This document shows positions 49,527 to 57,710 of a stretch of 64,000 nucleotides of DNA, one piece after another (position 1 is the first letter of the stretch; each line of letters begins with the position of its first letter). This DNA comes from Streptomyces sp. Root431 (GTDB taxonomy: Bacteria > Actinomycetota > Actinomycetes > Streptomycetales > Streptomycetaceae), in NCBI RefSeq assembly GCF_001426585.1, contig NZ_LMEI01000010.1:124001-188000 (forward strand), written 5' to 3'. The notes under the pieces were generated by a model that ran no database searches, was not told the DNA's origin, and was given only the letters and a program-made list of their open reading frames with translations. Position numbers and translations under genes: made by a program.

Positions 49527-51059
49527 ATGTCCAAAATCCCCGAGAGCCCCGCGATCCAGGGAGCCGACCCCGGCCGCTGGAAAGCGCTCGTCTTCATCGC
49601 CCTCGCCCAGCTGATGGTCGTGCTCGACGCGACGATCGTGAACATCGCGCTGCCCTCCGCCCAGCAGGACCTGGGGATCTCGGACGGCAACCGGCAGTGG
49701 GTCATCACCGCCTACGCCCTCGCCTTCGGCGGTCTCCTCCTCTTCGGCGGCCGCATCGCCGACCTGTGGGGCCGCAAGCGGACCTTCGTCGTCGGACTGA
49801 TCGGCTTCGCCGCCGCCTCCGCCCTCGGCGGGGCCGCGAACGGCGAGGCGATGATGCTCGGTGCCCGCGCGCTCCAGGGCGCCTTCGGCGCGCTCCTCGC
49901 GCCCGCCGCGCTGTCGCTGCTCGCCGTGACCTTCACCGACGCCAAGGAGCGTGCGAAGGCCTTCGGCATCTACGGCGCGATCGCCGGTGGCGGCGGCGCC
50001 GTGGGCCTGATCCTCGGCGGCTTCCTCACCGAGTACCTGAACTGGCGCTGGACCTTCTTCGTCAACATCCCGTTCGCGATCGTCGCCGCCGTCGGCGCGT
50101 ACTTCGTGATCCGCGAGCCCGCGGGCGGCCGCAACCGCTCCTCGCTCGACATCCCGGGCGTGATCCTCTCCACCCTGGGTCTGGTCGCGCTCGTCTACGG
50201 CTTCACGCGCGCCGAGTCCGAGGGCTGGAGCGACGCCGGCACGATCGGCCTCTTCGTCGGCTCCGCCGTCCTGCTCGGGGTGTTCGTCCTCACCGAGGCC
50301 CGGGTGAAGTCGCCGCTCCTGCCGCTGCGCGTCCTGACCGACCGCAACCGCGGCGGCGTCTACCTGTCGCTGGGTCTCGCCGTCATCGCGATGTTCGGCC
50401 TGTTCCTCTTCCTGACGTACTACCTCCAGGTCGTGAAGGGGTACTCGCCGGTCATGACCGGCTTCGCGTTCCTGCCCATGATCGTGGGCATGATCATCGG
50501 CTCGACCCAGATCGGTACGCGGCTGATGACCCGGGTCCCGCCGCGGCTGCTGATGGCCCCCGGCTTCCTGACGGCCGGCCTCGGCATGCTGCTCCTGACC
50601 CAGCTGGAGGTCGGCACCTCGTACGCCGGTCTGATCCTGCCCGCGCAGCTGCTGCTCGGCCTGGGCATGGGCACGGCGTTCATGCCGGCCATGTCGCTGG
50701 CGACGCTCGGCGTGGACCCGCGGGACGCCGGTGTGGCCTCCGCGATGGTCAACACCTCGCAGCAGGTCGGCGGCGCCATCGGTACGGCCCTGCTGAACAC
50801 GATCGCCGCCTCGGCGACCACCGCCTACCTGGCCGACCACGCGGCCGGCGCGACCACCCCGGCCGCGCAGAAGATGGTCCAGCTCCAGGGCATGGTCGAG
50901 GGCTACGCCGCGGCGATCTGGTGGGCCGTCGGCATCCTGGTCCTCTCGGCCACGATCGCCTTCGTGCTGATCAACACCGGGAAGCCGGAGACCGGAGTGG
51001 TCGCGGGCTCGGGCGAGGGCGCGGACGACGAGATGAAGATCCCCGTCATCGCGCACTGA
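49527..51059 (+). CDS. DHA2-type MFS drug exporter
   Basis: A 510-residue, 14-helix major facilitator protein of the DHA2 drug:H+ antiporter group. Motif C-like sequences and the helix 1 region ALVFIALAQLMVVLDATIVN (motif D1, with the Asp) are present, with GGRIADLWGRKR (motif A) after helix 2. The tail after helix 14 is short and hydrophilic. ATG 49527 is chosen because AGAGGTGG lies eight bases upstream; GTG 49515 would have the site too close. It is preceded by the TetR array and converges on the MarR gene across a strong terminator. Substrate is probably a hydrophobic drug or metabolite. Confidence 0.9.
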   Translation: MSKIPESPAIQGADPGRWKALVFIALAQLMVVLDATIVNIALPSAQQDLGISDGNRQWVITAYALAFGGLLLFGGRIADLWGRKRTFVVGLIGFAAASALGGAANGEAMMLGARALQGAFGALLAPAALSLLAVTFTDAKERAKAFGIYGAIAGGGGAVGLILGGFLTEYLNWRWTFFVNIPFAIVAAVGAYFVIREPAGGRNRSSLDIPGVILSTLGLVALVYGFTRAESEGWSDAGTIGLFVGSAVLLGVFVLTEARVKSPLLPLRVLTDRNRGGVYLSLGLAVIAMFGLFLFLTYYLQVVKGYSPVMTGFAFLPMIVGMIIGSTQIGTRLMTRVPPRLLMAPGFLTAGLGMLLLTQLEVGTSYAGLILPAQLLLGLGMGTAFMPAMSLATLGVDPRDAGVASAMVNTSQQVGGAIGTALLNTIAASATTAYLADHAAGATTPAAQKMVQLQGMVEGYAAAIWWAVGILVLSATIAFVLINTGKPETGVVAGSGEGADDEMKIPVIAH

Positions 51060-51119
51060 CCCCTTCCTTCCGGGTACCTGCCCTGGCTCGTTCCTCCCGG
51101 GTACCTGCCCTGGCTCACC

Positions 51120-51158
51120 GACCTGCCCTGGCTCCGCTCAGCGGAGCCAGGGCAGGTC
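51120..51158. terminator. 19-bp perfect inverted repeat terminator inside the marR 3' end
   Basis: GACCTGCCCTGGCTCCGCT (51120-51138) is perfectly inverted as AGCGGAGCCAGGGCAGGTC (51140-51158). The second arm is the 3' coding end of marR, the first lies after the MFS gene. Two partial copies of the first arm precede it at about 51075-51115 in the GGTACCTGCCCTGGCTC context. Confidence 0.8.
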
Positions 51159-51626
51159 CGCGTCCGGGTCCGCCGGTTCGAGGCCCTCGGCCATGACCCG
51201 CATGATCGCGCCGAGCTGCTCGACCTGCTCCGGTGCCAGCCGGTCGAACAGGGCCTGGCGCACGGCCGCCACATGGCCGGGCGCGGTGCGGCGCAGGACG
51301 TCCATGCCCTCGTCCGTGAGCCGCGCGAACTGGCCCCGCTTGTCGGAGGGGCAGTTCTCGCGCACGACCCAGCCGCTCTTCTCCAGCCGGGCGATCGCGT
51401 GGGAGAGGCGGGAGCGGGTGATCTTGGCGCTCTTGGCGAGCTCGGTCATCCGCAGCCGCCGGCGCGGCGCCTGGGAGAGCTGGACGAGCAGGCCGTAGTA
51501 GATGTGCGGCATCCCGGCGTCGCGCTGCAACTGGCGGTCGAGGTGATCCTCCAGGAGCGTGGTGGCGTGCAGGTACGCGCGCCAGGTGCGCTGTTCCTCG
51601 TCGTCGAGCCAGCGCGGTTCGGTCAT
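51138..51626 (-). CDS. MarR-family regulator
   Basis: A 162-residue winged-helix regulator: MTEPRWLDDEEQRTWRAYLH at the start, the recognition region RMTELAKSAKITRSRLSHAIARL, and the wing SDKRGQFARLTDEG, then a dimerisation helix. ATG 51626 is chosen as it starts the usual MarR lead-in; in-frame ATGs at 51635 and 51644 are possible. The gene is divergent from the ring-cleavage dioxygenase gene across about 115 bp with two inverted repeats, so it probably controls it. Its last codons form one arm of the terminator. Confidence 0.85.
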   Translation of the reverse strand: MTEPRWLDDEEQRTWRAYLHATTLLEDHLDRQLQRDAGMPHIYYGLLVQLSQAPRRRLRMTELAKSAKITRSRLSHAIARLEKSGWVVRENCPSDKRGQFARLTDEGMDVLRRTAPGHVAAVRQALFDRLAPEQVEQLGAIMRVMAEGLEPADPDADLPWLR

Positions 51627-51657
51627 GTCTCCCATGGGTCCCATCGTACGACTCGTT

Positions 51658-51713
51658 CTTGAAAGTTGAACTACATACGTTTACTCTGCAGATATCCAGC
51701 TTGAAGTTTCAAG
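51658..51713. promoter_or_regulatory. Two CTTGAA-type inverted repeats, probable MarR operators
   Basis: CTTGAAAGTTGAAC (51658-51671, imperfect) and CTTGAAGTTTCAAG (51700-51713, perfect 6-2-6 palindrome) lie between the divergent MarR and dioxygenase genes. The two share TTGAA half-sites 42 bp apart, about four helical turns, so one dimer could occupy each. Confidence 0.6.
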
Positions 51714-51741
51714 TAATACGAGGATGCCGGAGGTCACCGCC

Positions 51742-52548
51742 ATGGATGCCATGGACACCATGGACGCCACGCAGGAGCGGATGCCCGCCCTCTACCTGTC
51801 CCACGGCGCCCCGCCGCTCGCCGACGACCCCGTCTGGCCCGGCGAACTCGCCGCCTGGTCCGCGGACCTCCCGCGCCCCAAGGCGATCCTCATGGTCTCC
51901 GCCCACTGGGAGGAGGCCCCGCTGGCCCTCGGCGCCACCGAGACCGTGCCCCTCGTCTACGACTTCTGGGGCTTCCCCGAGCACTACTACCGCGTGCGGT
52001 ACGCGGCGCCCGGCGCCCCGCAGCTCGCCGACGCCGTCCGCAAGCTGCTCCGCGCGCCCGGCACGCCCGTGCAGGACATCCCCGACCGGGGACTCGACCA
52101 CGGCGCCTACGTGCCGCTCGTCGAGATGTTCCCGGGCGCCGACATCCCCGTACTCCAGATCTCCATGCCCACCCTCGACCCGCGCCGGCTCATGGACATC
52201 GGGCGCAAGCTCGCCCCGCTGCGCGACGAGGGCGTCCTGATCGTCGGCAGCGGCTTCTTCACCCACAACCTCGCCGCCCTCCGCCACACCGGCGGCGGCG
52301 TGCCGGGCTGGTCCGCCGAGTTCGACGACTGGGGGCACCGCGCCCTCGCGGCCCGGGACGTCGACGCGCTCCTCGACTTCGAGCACAAGTCCCCGGCCGG
52401 ACGCCTCGCCCACCCGCGTACGGAACACTTCGCCCCCCTCTTCGTCACCATGGGCGCGGCGGACGCGGCCGGCGACCTCGACGCCGAGCGGTCCGTGATC
52501 GACGGCTTCTGGATGGGGCTCGCCAAGCGGTCCGTCCAGTTCGGCTGA
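51742..52548 (+). CDS. Class III extradiol dioxygenase (YgiD/LigB family)
   Basis: A 268-residue protein of the DODA/YgiD family, which cleaves aromatic diols (for example 4,5-DOPA) with a metal. Visible ligands: LYLSHGAPPLADD, LMVSAHWEEAP and DHGAYVPL (conserved His residues), with a second-shell HNLAALRH. ATG 51742 is favoured over 51724 because CCGGAGG precedes it by eight bases. The gene is divergent from marR, and two palindromes lie between, which suggests it is induced by a phenolic compound. It has no partner aldehyde dehydrogenase nearby; the questin oxidase-like gene is convergent just downstream (5 bp gap). Confidence 0.85.
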   Translation: MDAMDTMDATQERMPALYLSHGAPPLADDPVWPGELAAWSADLPRPKAILMVSAHWEEAPLALGATETVPLVYDFWGFPEHYYRVRYAAPGAPQLADAVRKLLRAPGTPVQDIPDRGLDHGAYVPLVEMFPGADIPVLQISMPTLDPRRLMDIGRKLAPLRDEGVLIVGSGFFTHNLAALRHTGGGVPGWSAEFDDWGHRALAARDVDALLDFEHKSPAGRLAHPRTEHFAPLFVTMGAADAAGDLDAERSVIDGFWMGLAKRSVQFG

Positions 52549-52553
52549 GCCCT

Positions 52554-53642
52554 TCAGAAGACGGGCGGGTTCAGCTCGACGGAGCGGACGGCGGCGGCCA
52601 GCGCGAGCGGGTCGCCGACGTCCAGCGCCGTGTCGGTGAACTTGATCGTATGGTCGTCGCCGTGCGCAGCCGCCCGCTCGAAGACCTCCTCGGCGGTCGG
52701 AACGACCTTCTTGTACGGGAGCGGGTCCCGCGGGGTGTAGGCCGCCGTCACCGCGGCCGCAGCCGCCCAGGCCGCGCCCAGGCTCGGTACCCACAGCTCA
52801 CGGGGGAGCGCGGGCAGCGCGCGGAGGACCGCGTTCGGTGCCGTCGCCGCGTGCACGAGCATGATCGGCTCGCCGTGGCCGTGCGTCGCGTACCGGTGCG
52901 TCGCCGCCGTCACCAGCTCGATGAGCCGCTCCTCGGCCGTGTCGGGATCCGGAGCCGTGCCCCACTGCGGGAACGCCGTCAGCTGGGCGAGCCGCTCCCG
53001 GATCCCGCCGTCCTGCCGCGGAACGGGCGGTACGGCGTCCAGGGCGGCCGCCGCGCTCGGCGCCGGGGCCAGCGGGGCGAGCGGCGGCAGCGGCCGGCTG
53101 CGGGCCGCCCAGTAGCCGAGGGCGTGCGCCAGCTCGGCGCGGCGCGGCGCCGTCTCGTCGCTCGTCAGGAGCGTCCGTACGGCGTGACCGGTACGGATCA
53201 CGGGGTGCGTCGCCCCGGCCGCGATCCCCGGGAGCAGCCGGGGCCACCACTCGGCGAGGACCTCGCGCCAGGGGCGGGCCTCGGGCCCGTCGAGCCGCCG
53301 TGCGAAGAAGTGCGTCCAGTCGGTGATCCGGGCCGGGTCGCCGAGCGCCTCGCGCCAGTCGTCCGCCGTGACGGGGCGGTGCGCGGGCGGCAGCTCCTCC
53401 AGCTTGTGCGCGTAATGGTCGAGCCAGCGGTGCACGGCCCGGGCCTGGCCGCGGCGGACGAGCGCCTCGACGGCCATCGGGGCGTGGTTGGTGAGCCAGC
53501 CGTTGCGCTCGGGGCCGGTGGTGTGGAGGCGTTCGAGGGCCTCGTCGAGGATTCCGGTCGTGTCGCTCGCGTCGCGCGTATCGCTCGTAGCGCTCGTATC
53601 GCGCGTGTCGGCCGTGTCGCTCGTATCGCTCGTGTCGCTCAT
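52554..53642 (-). CDS. Questin oxidase-family protein
   Basis: A 362-residue protein of the questin oxidase-like (DUF4243) family, first defined from a fungal Baeyer-Villiger-type ring opening of an anthraquinone. Matching stretches are LDEALERLHTTGPERNGWLTNH-type core, the WRVL-like ALGDPARITDWTHFFARRL and the C-terminal YTPRDPLPYKK. No flavin motif is seen; family members may need other cofactors. The first ~30 residues are a Ser-Asp-Thr repeat coded by TCGCTCGTG-type units and probably not part of the fold; the true start might lie after them. The gene is convergent with the dioxygenase. Confidence 0.7.
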   Translation of the reverse strand: MSDTSDTSDTADTRDTSATSDTRDASDTTGILDEALERLHTTGPERNGWLTNHAPMAVEALVRRGQARAVHRWLDHYAHKLEELPPAHRPVTADDWREALGDPARITDWTHFFARRLDGPEARPWREVLAEWWPRLLPGIAAGATHPVIRTGHAVRTLLTSDETAPRRAELAHALGYWAARSRPLPPLAPLAPAPSAAAALDAVPPVPRQDGGIRERLAQLTAFPQWGTAPDPDTAEERLIELVTAATHRYATHGHGEPIMLVHAATAPNAVLRALPALPRELWVPSLGAAWAAAAAVTAAYTPRDPLPYKKVVPTAEEVFERAAAHGDDHTIKFTDTALDVGDPLALAAAVRSVELNPPVF

Positions 53643-54027
53643 GGGGGCGACGCTAGGGCGGCGCGGGCGGGCGCGTAACGGGCTGGGGACCTAGGCCCGG
53701 GGGCGGAGGTCGAGGCCGAGGAGCGGCGCGGGCAACCCCATCGCCCGCGATGACGTCTGAAGAGATGACGCCGCATGTGATCGCGGTCTCACCGACAGTG
53801 TGGTCGGGGACCCCGCGAGCGGCGCCGGAACACCCTCCGTGCCCGGTCTGACCTGCGCCTCCGTGGGTTTCCGCGGCATGCCCGAAGGGGCGGCGGGCGC
53901 GCAGGATACTGCATGATCGCGAAAATCCATGTGCCGGGTGGGAATTCTGTCCTGATTCCAGTCGTTGTTTCCGTCGGATGCAGGGCACCCGAAAAGGTGT
54001 CGCGACCTACTCAGCAAGGGAGCACGC
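53643..54027. other. 385-bp intergenic region upstream of hrdD
   Basis: No gene is supported in this gap. Small open frames on the minus strand here have no ribosome binding sites. It holds the SigR-type promoter at 53941-53966 and local AT-rich stretches near 53905-53960. Confidence 0.7.
53941..53966 (+). promoter_or_regulatory. SigR-type promoter for hrdD
   Basis: GGAAT at 53941-53945 and GTT at 53964-53966 are separated by exactly 18 bases, the consensus of the thiol-stress sigma factor SigR (GGAAT-N18-GTT). hrdD of S. coelicolor is a known SigR target. The start codon of hrdD lies about 60 bp downstream. Confidence 0.75.
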
Positions 54028-55029
54028 ATGGCAACCCGTGCCGTCGCCCGTCGTCAGACCTCCGCCAATAGCGGGGCGAGCCGGGCCAGCAGCGTTCGCG
54101 CCGTGGGCGGGGACATCGCCGACCGCGACCTGGTCGGCATGTACCTCGACGAGATCGCGCGTACACCCCTGCTCGACGCCGCCAAGGAGGTCGAGCTCTC
54201 CCAGACGATCGAGGCGGGCGTGTACGCCCAGCAGATCCTCGACGGAGACGTAGAGAGCGAGGGAGGCGGAGCGGCCCGTGAGGAGCTCGAAGCGCTGGTC
54301 GCCGAGGGCGAGCGTGCCAAGGACCTCTTCATCAAGTCCAACCTGCGGCTCGTGGTCGCCGTCGCGCGGCGCTACCCCCGCAGCGGCCTGCCCCTGCTCG
54401 ACCTGATCCAGGAGGGGAACGCGGGCCTGGTGCGCGCGGTCGAGAAGTTCGACTACGCGAAGGGCTTCAAGTTCTCCACGTACGCGACGTGGTGGATCCG
54501 GCAGGCCATCACCCGGTCGATCGCCGACCAGTCCCGGACGATCCGGCTCCCCGTCCACCTCGTGGAGGAGCTGGGCCGCATCCGGCGCGTGCAGCGCGAG
54601 TTCAACCGCGAGCACGGGCGGGAGCCGGAGCCGGCCGAGATCGCGGCGGAGCTGGACACGAAGCCGGAGCGCGTCGTGGACGTCCTGGACTGGGCGCGCG
54701 ACCCGGTCTCGCTGAACATGTCGGTGGACGACGAGGGAGAGACCCAGTTCGGCGACCTCCTGGAGGACACCTCGGCGATCTCGCCCGAGCAGTCGGTGCT
54801 CACGCTGCTGCGCAGCGAGGAGCTCGACGACCTCATCGCCAAGCTCGACCACCGCACGGCCTCGATCATCCGCATGCGGTACGGCATCGAGGACGGGCGC
54901 GAGCGGACGCTGACGGAGGTCGGCAAGCAGCACGGCCTGACGCGCGAGCGGATCCGCCAGATCGAGAAGCACGCCCTGCTGGAACTGAAGAAGATGGCCC
55001 ACGACACCGGCTTCGACGCGGTGGCGTAG
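54028..55029 (+). CDS. hrdD: RNA polymerase principal-like sigma factor HrdD
   Basis: A 333-residue group 2 sigma-70 factor. MATRAVARRQTS, then region 1.2 DRDLVGMYLDEIARTPLLDA, region 2 (RSGLPLLDLIQEGNAGLVRA, FKFSTYATWWIRQAITRSIA), region 3 (IRLPVHLVEELGRIRRVQRE) and region 4 (RTASIIRMRYGIEDGRERTL, LTRERIRQIEKHALLELKKM) are all intact. Sequence and length match streptomycete HrdD. It directs RNA polymerase to promoters resembling those of HrdB and is dispensable in lab strains. The start ATG 54028 is preceded by AAGGGAG. The SigR-type promoter upstream predicts induction by thiol oxidation. It converges on the WYL regulator gene across a hairpin. Confidence 0.95.
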   Translation: MATRAVARRQTSANSGASRASSVRAVGGDIADRDLVGMYLDEIARTPLLDAAKEVELSQTIEAGVYAQQILDGDVESEGGGAAREELEALVAEGERAKDLFIKSNLRLVVAVARRYPRSGLPLLDLIQEGNAGLVRAVEKFDYAKGFKFSTYATWWIRQAITRSIADQSRTIRLPVHLVEELGRIRRVQREFNREHGREPEPAEIAAELDTKPERVVDVLDWARDPVSLNMSVDDEGETQFGDLLEDTSAISPEQSVLTLLRSEELDDLIAKLDHRTASIIRMRYGIEDGRERTLTEVGKQHGLTRERIRQIEKHALLELKKMAHDTGFDAVA

Positions 55030-55049
55030 GGGAGGAGCGACAAGAAGGA

Positions 55050-55079
55050 GGCGGGACGCCCGGGAGCGGGCGCCCCGCC
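55050..55079. terminator. Hairpin terminator between hrdD and the WYL regulator
   Basis: GGCGGGACGCCCG (55050-55062) and CGGGCGCCCCGCC (55067-55079) are inverted with one mismatch around GGAG. It lies between convergent genes and can serve both. Confidence 0.7.
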
Positions 55080-55086
55080 TTCTCCC

Positions 55087-56046
55087 CTACCCCCGCGTCG
55101 ACGTCGCCAGGCGGGTCGCCAGCTCCTCGACGTAACCGTGGAGGGTGGGCGGGCCGTGGATCGTGAAGGGGGCGTCGACGAGGGCCAGGCGGAGCGCCAG
55201 CCACTCGACGGAGTCGGCGGAGCGGGTGCGGAGACGGCAGGTCGTCGGGCCCGTCGCCGTCGGGACCAGGTGGGACGGGAGCCGGGCCGTCACGAAGTCG
55301 GCCGGGGCATCGAAGCTGACGTCGAGCTCCAGCTCGGGCTGCGCCCGGGACATGGAGCGGACCAGGAGCTGGGCCGCGTCGCCGGCCGGGAGCTCGCGCG
55401 GGGTGAAGCGGGCGCCCGTCGCGAGCGGGTCGCTGACCCGGTCCACCCGGAAGGTCCGCCAGTCGTCGCGCTCCAGGTCGTACGCGACGAGGTACCAGCG
55501 GCGCCCGGTCGAGACCAGCCGGTACGGCTCGACCAGCCGCTTCGACTCGGCGCCGTCGCCCGCCCGGTAGCCGAAGCGCAGCTTCTCCCGCCCGGTGACC
55601 GTGCCGGCGAGCGCCGTCAGGGTGGCGGGCGCGACCGTGGCGCCGTCGCCCCTGGTCAGCGGGAGCGTCGCGTTCTGGAGGGTGGAGACCCGGTGGCGGA
55701 GCCGCGCGGGCAGGACCTGCTCCAGCTTCGCCAGAGCGCGTACGGACGCCTCCTCGATGCCCTCGATGGCGTGCCCGGCACCGGCGCGCAGGCCGACGGC
55801 GATGGCGACGGCCTCCTCGTCGTCCAGGAGGAGCGGCGGCATGGCCGTACCGGCGACGAGGCGGTAACCGCCGACCGCGCCGAGGGTCGCCTCGACCGGA
55901 TAGCCGAGGTCGCGCAGGCGGTCGATGTCCCTGCGGATGGTGCGCGCGGAGACCGAGAGCCGCTCGGCGAGCTCGCTTCCGGGCCACTCGCGCGGGGTCT
56001 GGAGGAGCGACAGCAGATTCAGGAGTCGAACCGGGGTATCTGTCAT
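55087..56046 (-). CDS. WYL-domain transcriptional regulator
   Basis: A 319-residue regulator. The N-terminal helix-turn-helix is MTDTPVRLLNLLSLLQTPRE, ELAERLSVSARTIRRDIDRL. The middle domain contains GYRLVAGTAMPPLLLDDEEA. The WYL domain has the motif RRWYLVAYDLERDDWRTFRV, which in related proteins binds small ligands or single-stranded nucleic acid. A C-terminal WCX-like extension follows. It is divergent from the MFS gene and a 10-5-10 palindrome (56066-56090) overlaps the promoter region. Thus it likely represses or activates the exporter. Confidence 0.85.
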   Translation of the reverse strand: MTDTPVRLLNLLSLLQTPREWPGSELAERLSVSARTIRRDIDRLRDLGYPVEATLGAVGGYRLVAGTAMPPLLLDDEEAVAIAVGLRAGAGHAIEGIEEASVRALAKLEQVLPARLRHRVSTLQNATLPLTRGDGATVAPATLTALAGTVTGREKLRFGYRAGDGAESKRLVEPYRLVSTGRRWYLVAYDLERDDWRTFRVDRVSDPLATGARFTPRELPAGDAAQLLVRSMSRAQPELELDVSFDAPADFVTARLPSHLVPTATGPTTCRLRTRSADSVEWLALRLALVDAPFTIHGPPTLHGYVEELATRLATSTRG

Positions 56047-56065
56047 GTCTTCAAGGATGCGGCCC

Positions 56066-56090
56066 ATCTAGGTCATCATTTGACCTAGAT
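56066..56090. promoter_or_regulatory. 10-5-10 palindromic operator
   Basis: ATCTAGGTCA (56066-56075) and TGACCTAGAT (56081-56090) are perfectly inverted around TCATT. It sits between the divergent WYL regulator and MFS genes. AT content and the perfect symmetry support a regulatory role; the WYL protein is the likely binder. Confidence 0.7.
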
Positions 56091-56108
56091 GACTTCTATC
56101 TTCTTCGT

Positions 56109-57644
56109 ATGAGTTCACACGAAGCCGTCACGGATGCGGCCCCCACGGACACGAGCGACAAGAGGCGGTGGATCGCCCTCGCCATCGTGATGACGGCCGC
56201 CTTCATGGATCTGGTCGACGCCACGATCGTCAACATCGCGATCCCCAGCATCGAGCGGGACCTCGGCGCCTCCTTCGGGGCCATCCAGTGGATCACCGCC
56301 GGTTACGCGCTGGCCTTCGCGGCCGGGCTGATCACCGGCGGCCGGCTCGGTGACATCTACGGCCGCAAGCGGCTCTTCCTCCTCGGCACCGCCGGCTTCA
56401 CGCTCGCCTCGGCGCTCTGCGGCTTCGCGGCCAACCCCGAGATGCTGGTCGCCTCCCGCCTCCTCCAGGGCGCGGCGGCGGCGATGATGGTGCCGCAGGT
56501 CCTCTCGATCATCCACGTCACCTTCCCGGCGCACGAGCGCGGCAAGGTCTTCGGAATGTTCGGCGCGATCATCGGCCTCGGGGCCGTCTCCGGCCCGCTG
56601 CTCGGCGCGCTGCTCACCCAGTGGAACATCGCCGGTCTCGAGTGGCGCCCGATCTTCCTGATCAACCTGCCGGTCGGCATCGCGGGCCTCATCCTTGGCC
56701 GCAAGTTCATCTCCGAGTCGAAGGCGCCGAAGGCGCTCCGGCTCGACATCGTCGGCATGCTCCTGGTGACGGCGGCGCTGCTGATGCTGATCTACCCGCT
56801 GACGCGCGGCCGTGAGCTCGACTGGCCGCTGTCGGGCCACCTGATGATGGTCGGCAGCCTGTTCGTCTTCGCGGCCTTCGTCCTCTACGAGAAGTTCAAG
56901 ACGCGGAAGGACGGCTCGCCGCTCGTCGAGCTGTCGCTGTTCAAGGTGAAGAGCTTCGCCGCCGGCATCGCCGTCCAGCTGACCTTCGGCGTCGTCCTCG
57001 GCATCTTCTTCCTGGTCTGGACGCTGTACATGCAGATCGGGCTCCGCTGGACCCCGCTGAAGGCGGGCGTCACCGGAGTGCCGTTCTCGATCGCGGTCTC
57101 CGTGGCCGCCGGCCTCTCGGTGCAGAAGCTGGTGCCGCGCTTCGGCCGCAAGGTCCTCCAGGCGGGCGCGCTCACGATGATCGCGGGCGTCCTCCTCTAC
57201 TTCTTCGTGGCGGGCCGCTACGGGACCGGGATCGAACCCTGGCAGATGATCGCGCCGCTGGTGGTCATGGGCCTGGGCATGGGCCTCATCGTGGCGCCCC
57301 TGACGGACGCGGTCCTCTCCGAGGTTCCGCGCGAGCACGCGGGCTCTGCCTCCGGACTCATCAACACGACGGGCCAGATGGGCAACGCGCTCGGCCTCGG
57401 CCTGGTGTCGGTCGTCTTCTTCGGCGTCATCGACGACCGGAACCTCGCCCAGGTCCCGACCGAGGTGGGAGCGGCCTTCACGGACGCCTTCCAGAACTCG
57501 CTCGGCTGGGCGGCGGGCGTACTCGCCGCGATCTTCCTGGTCATGTTCGCCCTCCCGGCGAAGCCGAAGCAGCACCTGGAGGGCGGCGGCGACGACGAGG
57601 ACACCCCGGAGAACGTGGAGAAGGAGCCGGTGCTGACGCACTGA
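56109..57644 (+). CDS. DHA2-type MFS drug exporter 2
   Basis: A 511-residue, 14-helix major facilitator protein. Helix 1 region WIALAIVMTAAFMDLVDATI carries the DHA2 Asp motif, and GGRLGDIYGRKRLF is motif A. Helix 4-5 region has LLQGAAAAMMVPQVLSII. The C-terminal tail (GGGDDEDTPENVEKEP) is acidic. ATG 56109 is 18 bp after the palindrome; ribosome binding site is weak, so a leaderless-like or short-leader transcript is possible. It ends at a strong hairpin. Substrate is unknown, probably a hydrophobic compound sensed by the WYL regulator. Confidence 0.85.
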   Translation: MSSHEAVTDAAPTDTSDKRRWIALAIVMTAAFMDLVDATIVNIAIPSIERDLGASFGAIQWITAGYALAFAAGLITGGRLGDIYGRKRLFLLGTAGFTLASALCGFAANPEMLVASRLLQGAAAAMMVPQVLSIIHVTFPAHERGKVFGMFGAIIGLGAVSGPLLGALLTQWNIAGLEWRPIFLINLPVGIAGLILGRKFISESKAPKALRLDIVGMLLVTAALLMLIYPLTRGRELDWPLSGHLMMVGSLFVFAAFVLYEKFKTRKDGSPLVELSLFKVKSFAAGIAVQLTFGVVLGIFFLVWTLYMQIGLRWTPLKAGVTGVPFSIAVSVAAGLSVQKLVPRFGRKVLQAGALTMIAGVLLYFFVAGRYGTGIEPWQMIAPLVVMGLGMGLIVAPLTDAVLSEVPREHAGSASGLINTTGQMGNALGLGLVSVVFFGVIDDRNLAQVPTEVGAAFTDAFQNSLGWAAGVLAAIFLVMFALPAKPKQHLEGGGDDEDTPENVEKEPVLTH

Positions 57645-57656
57645 CCCCCTCAGGAG

Positions 57657-57700
57657 GAAGGGCCCTGGTCCCGGGAATCTCCCCGGGACCAGGGCCCTTC
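57657..57700. terminator. 19-bp hairpin terminator
   Basis: GAAGGGCCCTGGTCCCGGG (57657-57675) and CCCGGGACCAGGGCCCTTC (57682-57700) are perfectly inverted around a six-base loop. It lies between convergent MFS and collagen-like genes. Confidence 0.85.
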
Positions 57701-57710
57701 GCCGTATCCG

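Noticed and set aside
48576..51056. An 826-codon minus-strand open frame opposite tetR and the MFS gene.
   Set aside because: Shadow frame, including repeat translation of the 23-bp array.
53653..54029. Short minus-strand open frames upstream of hrdD.
   Set aside because: No ribosome binding site and they cover the hrdD promoter region.
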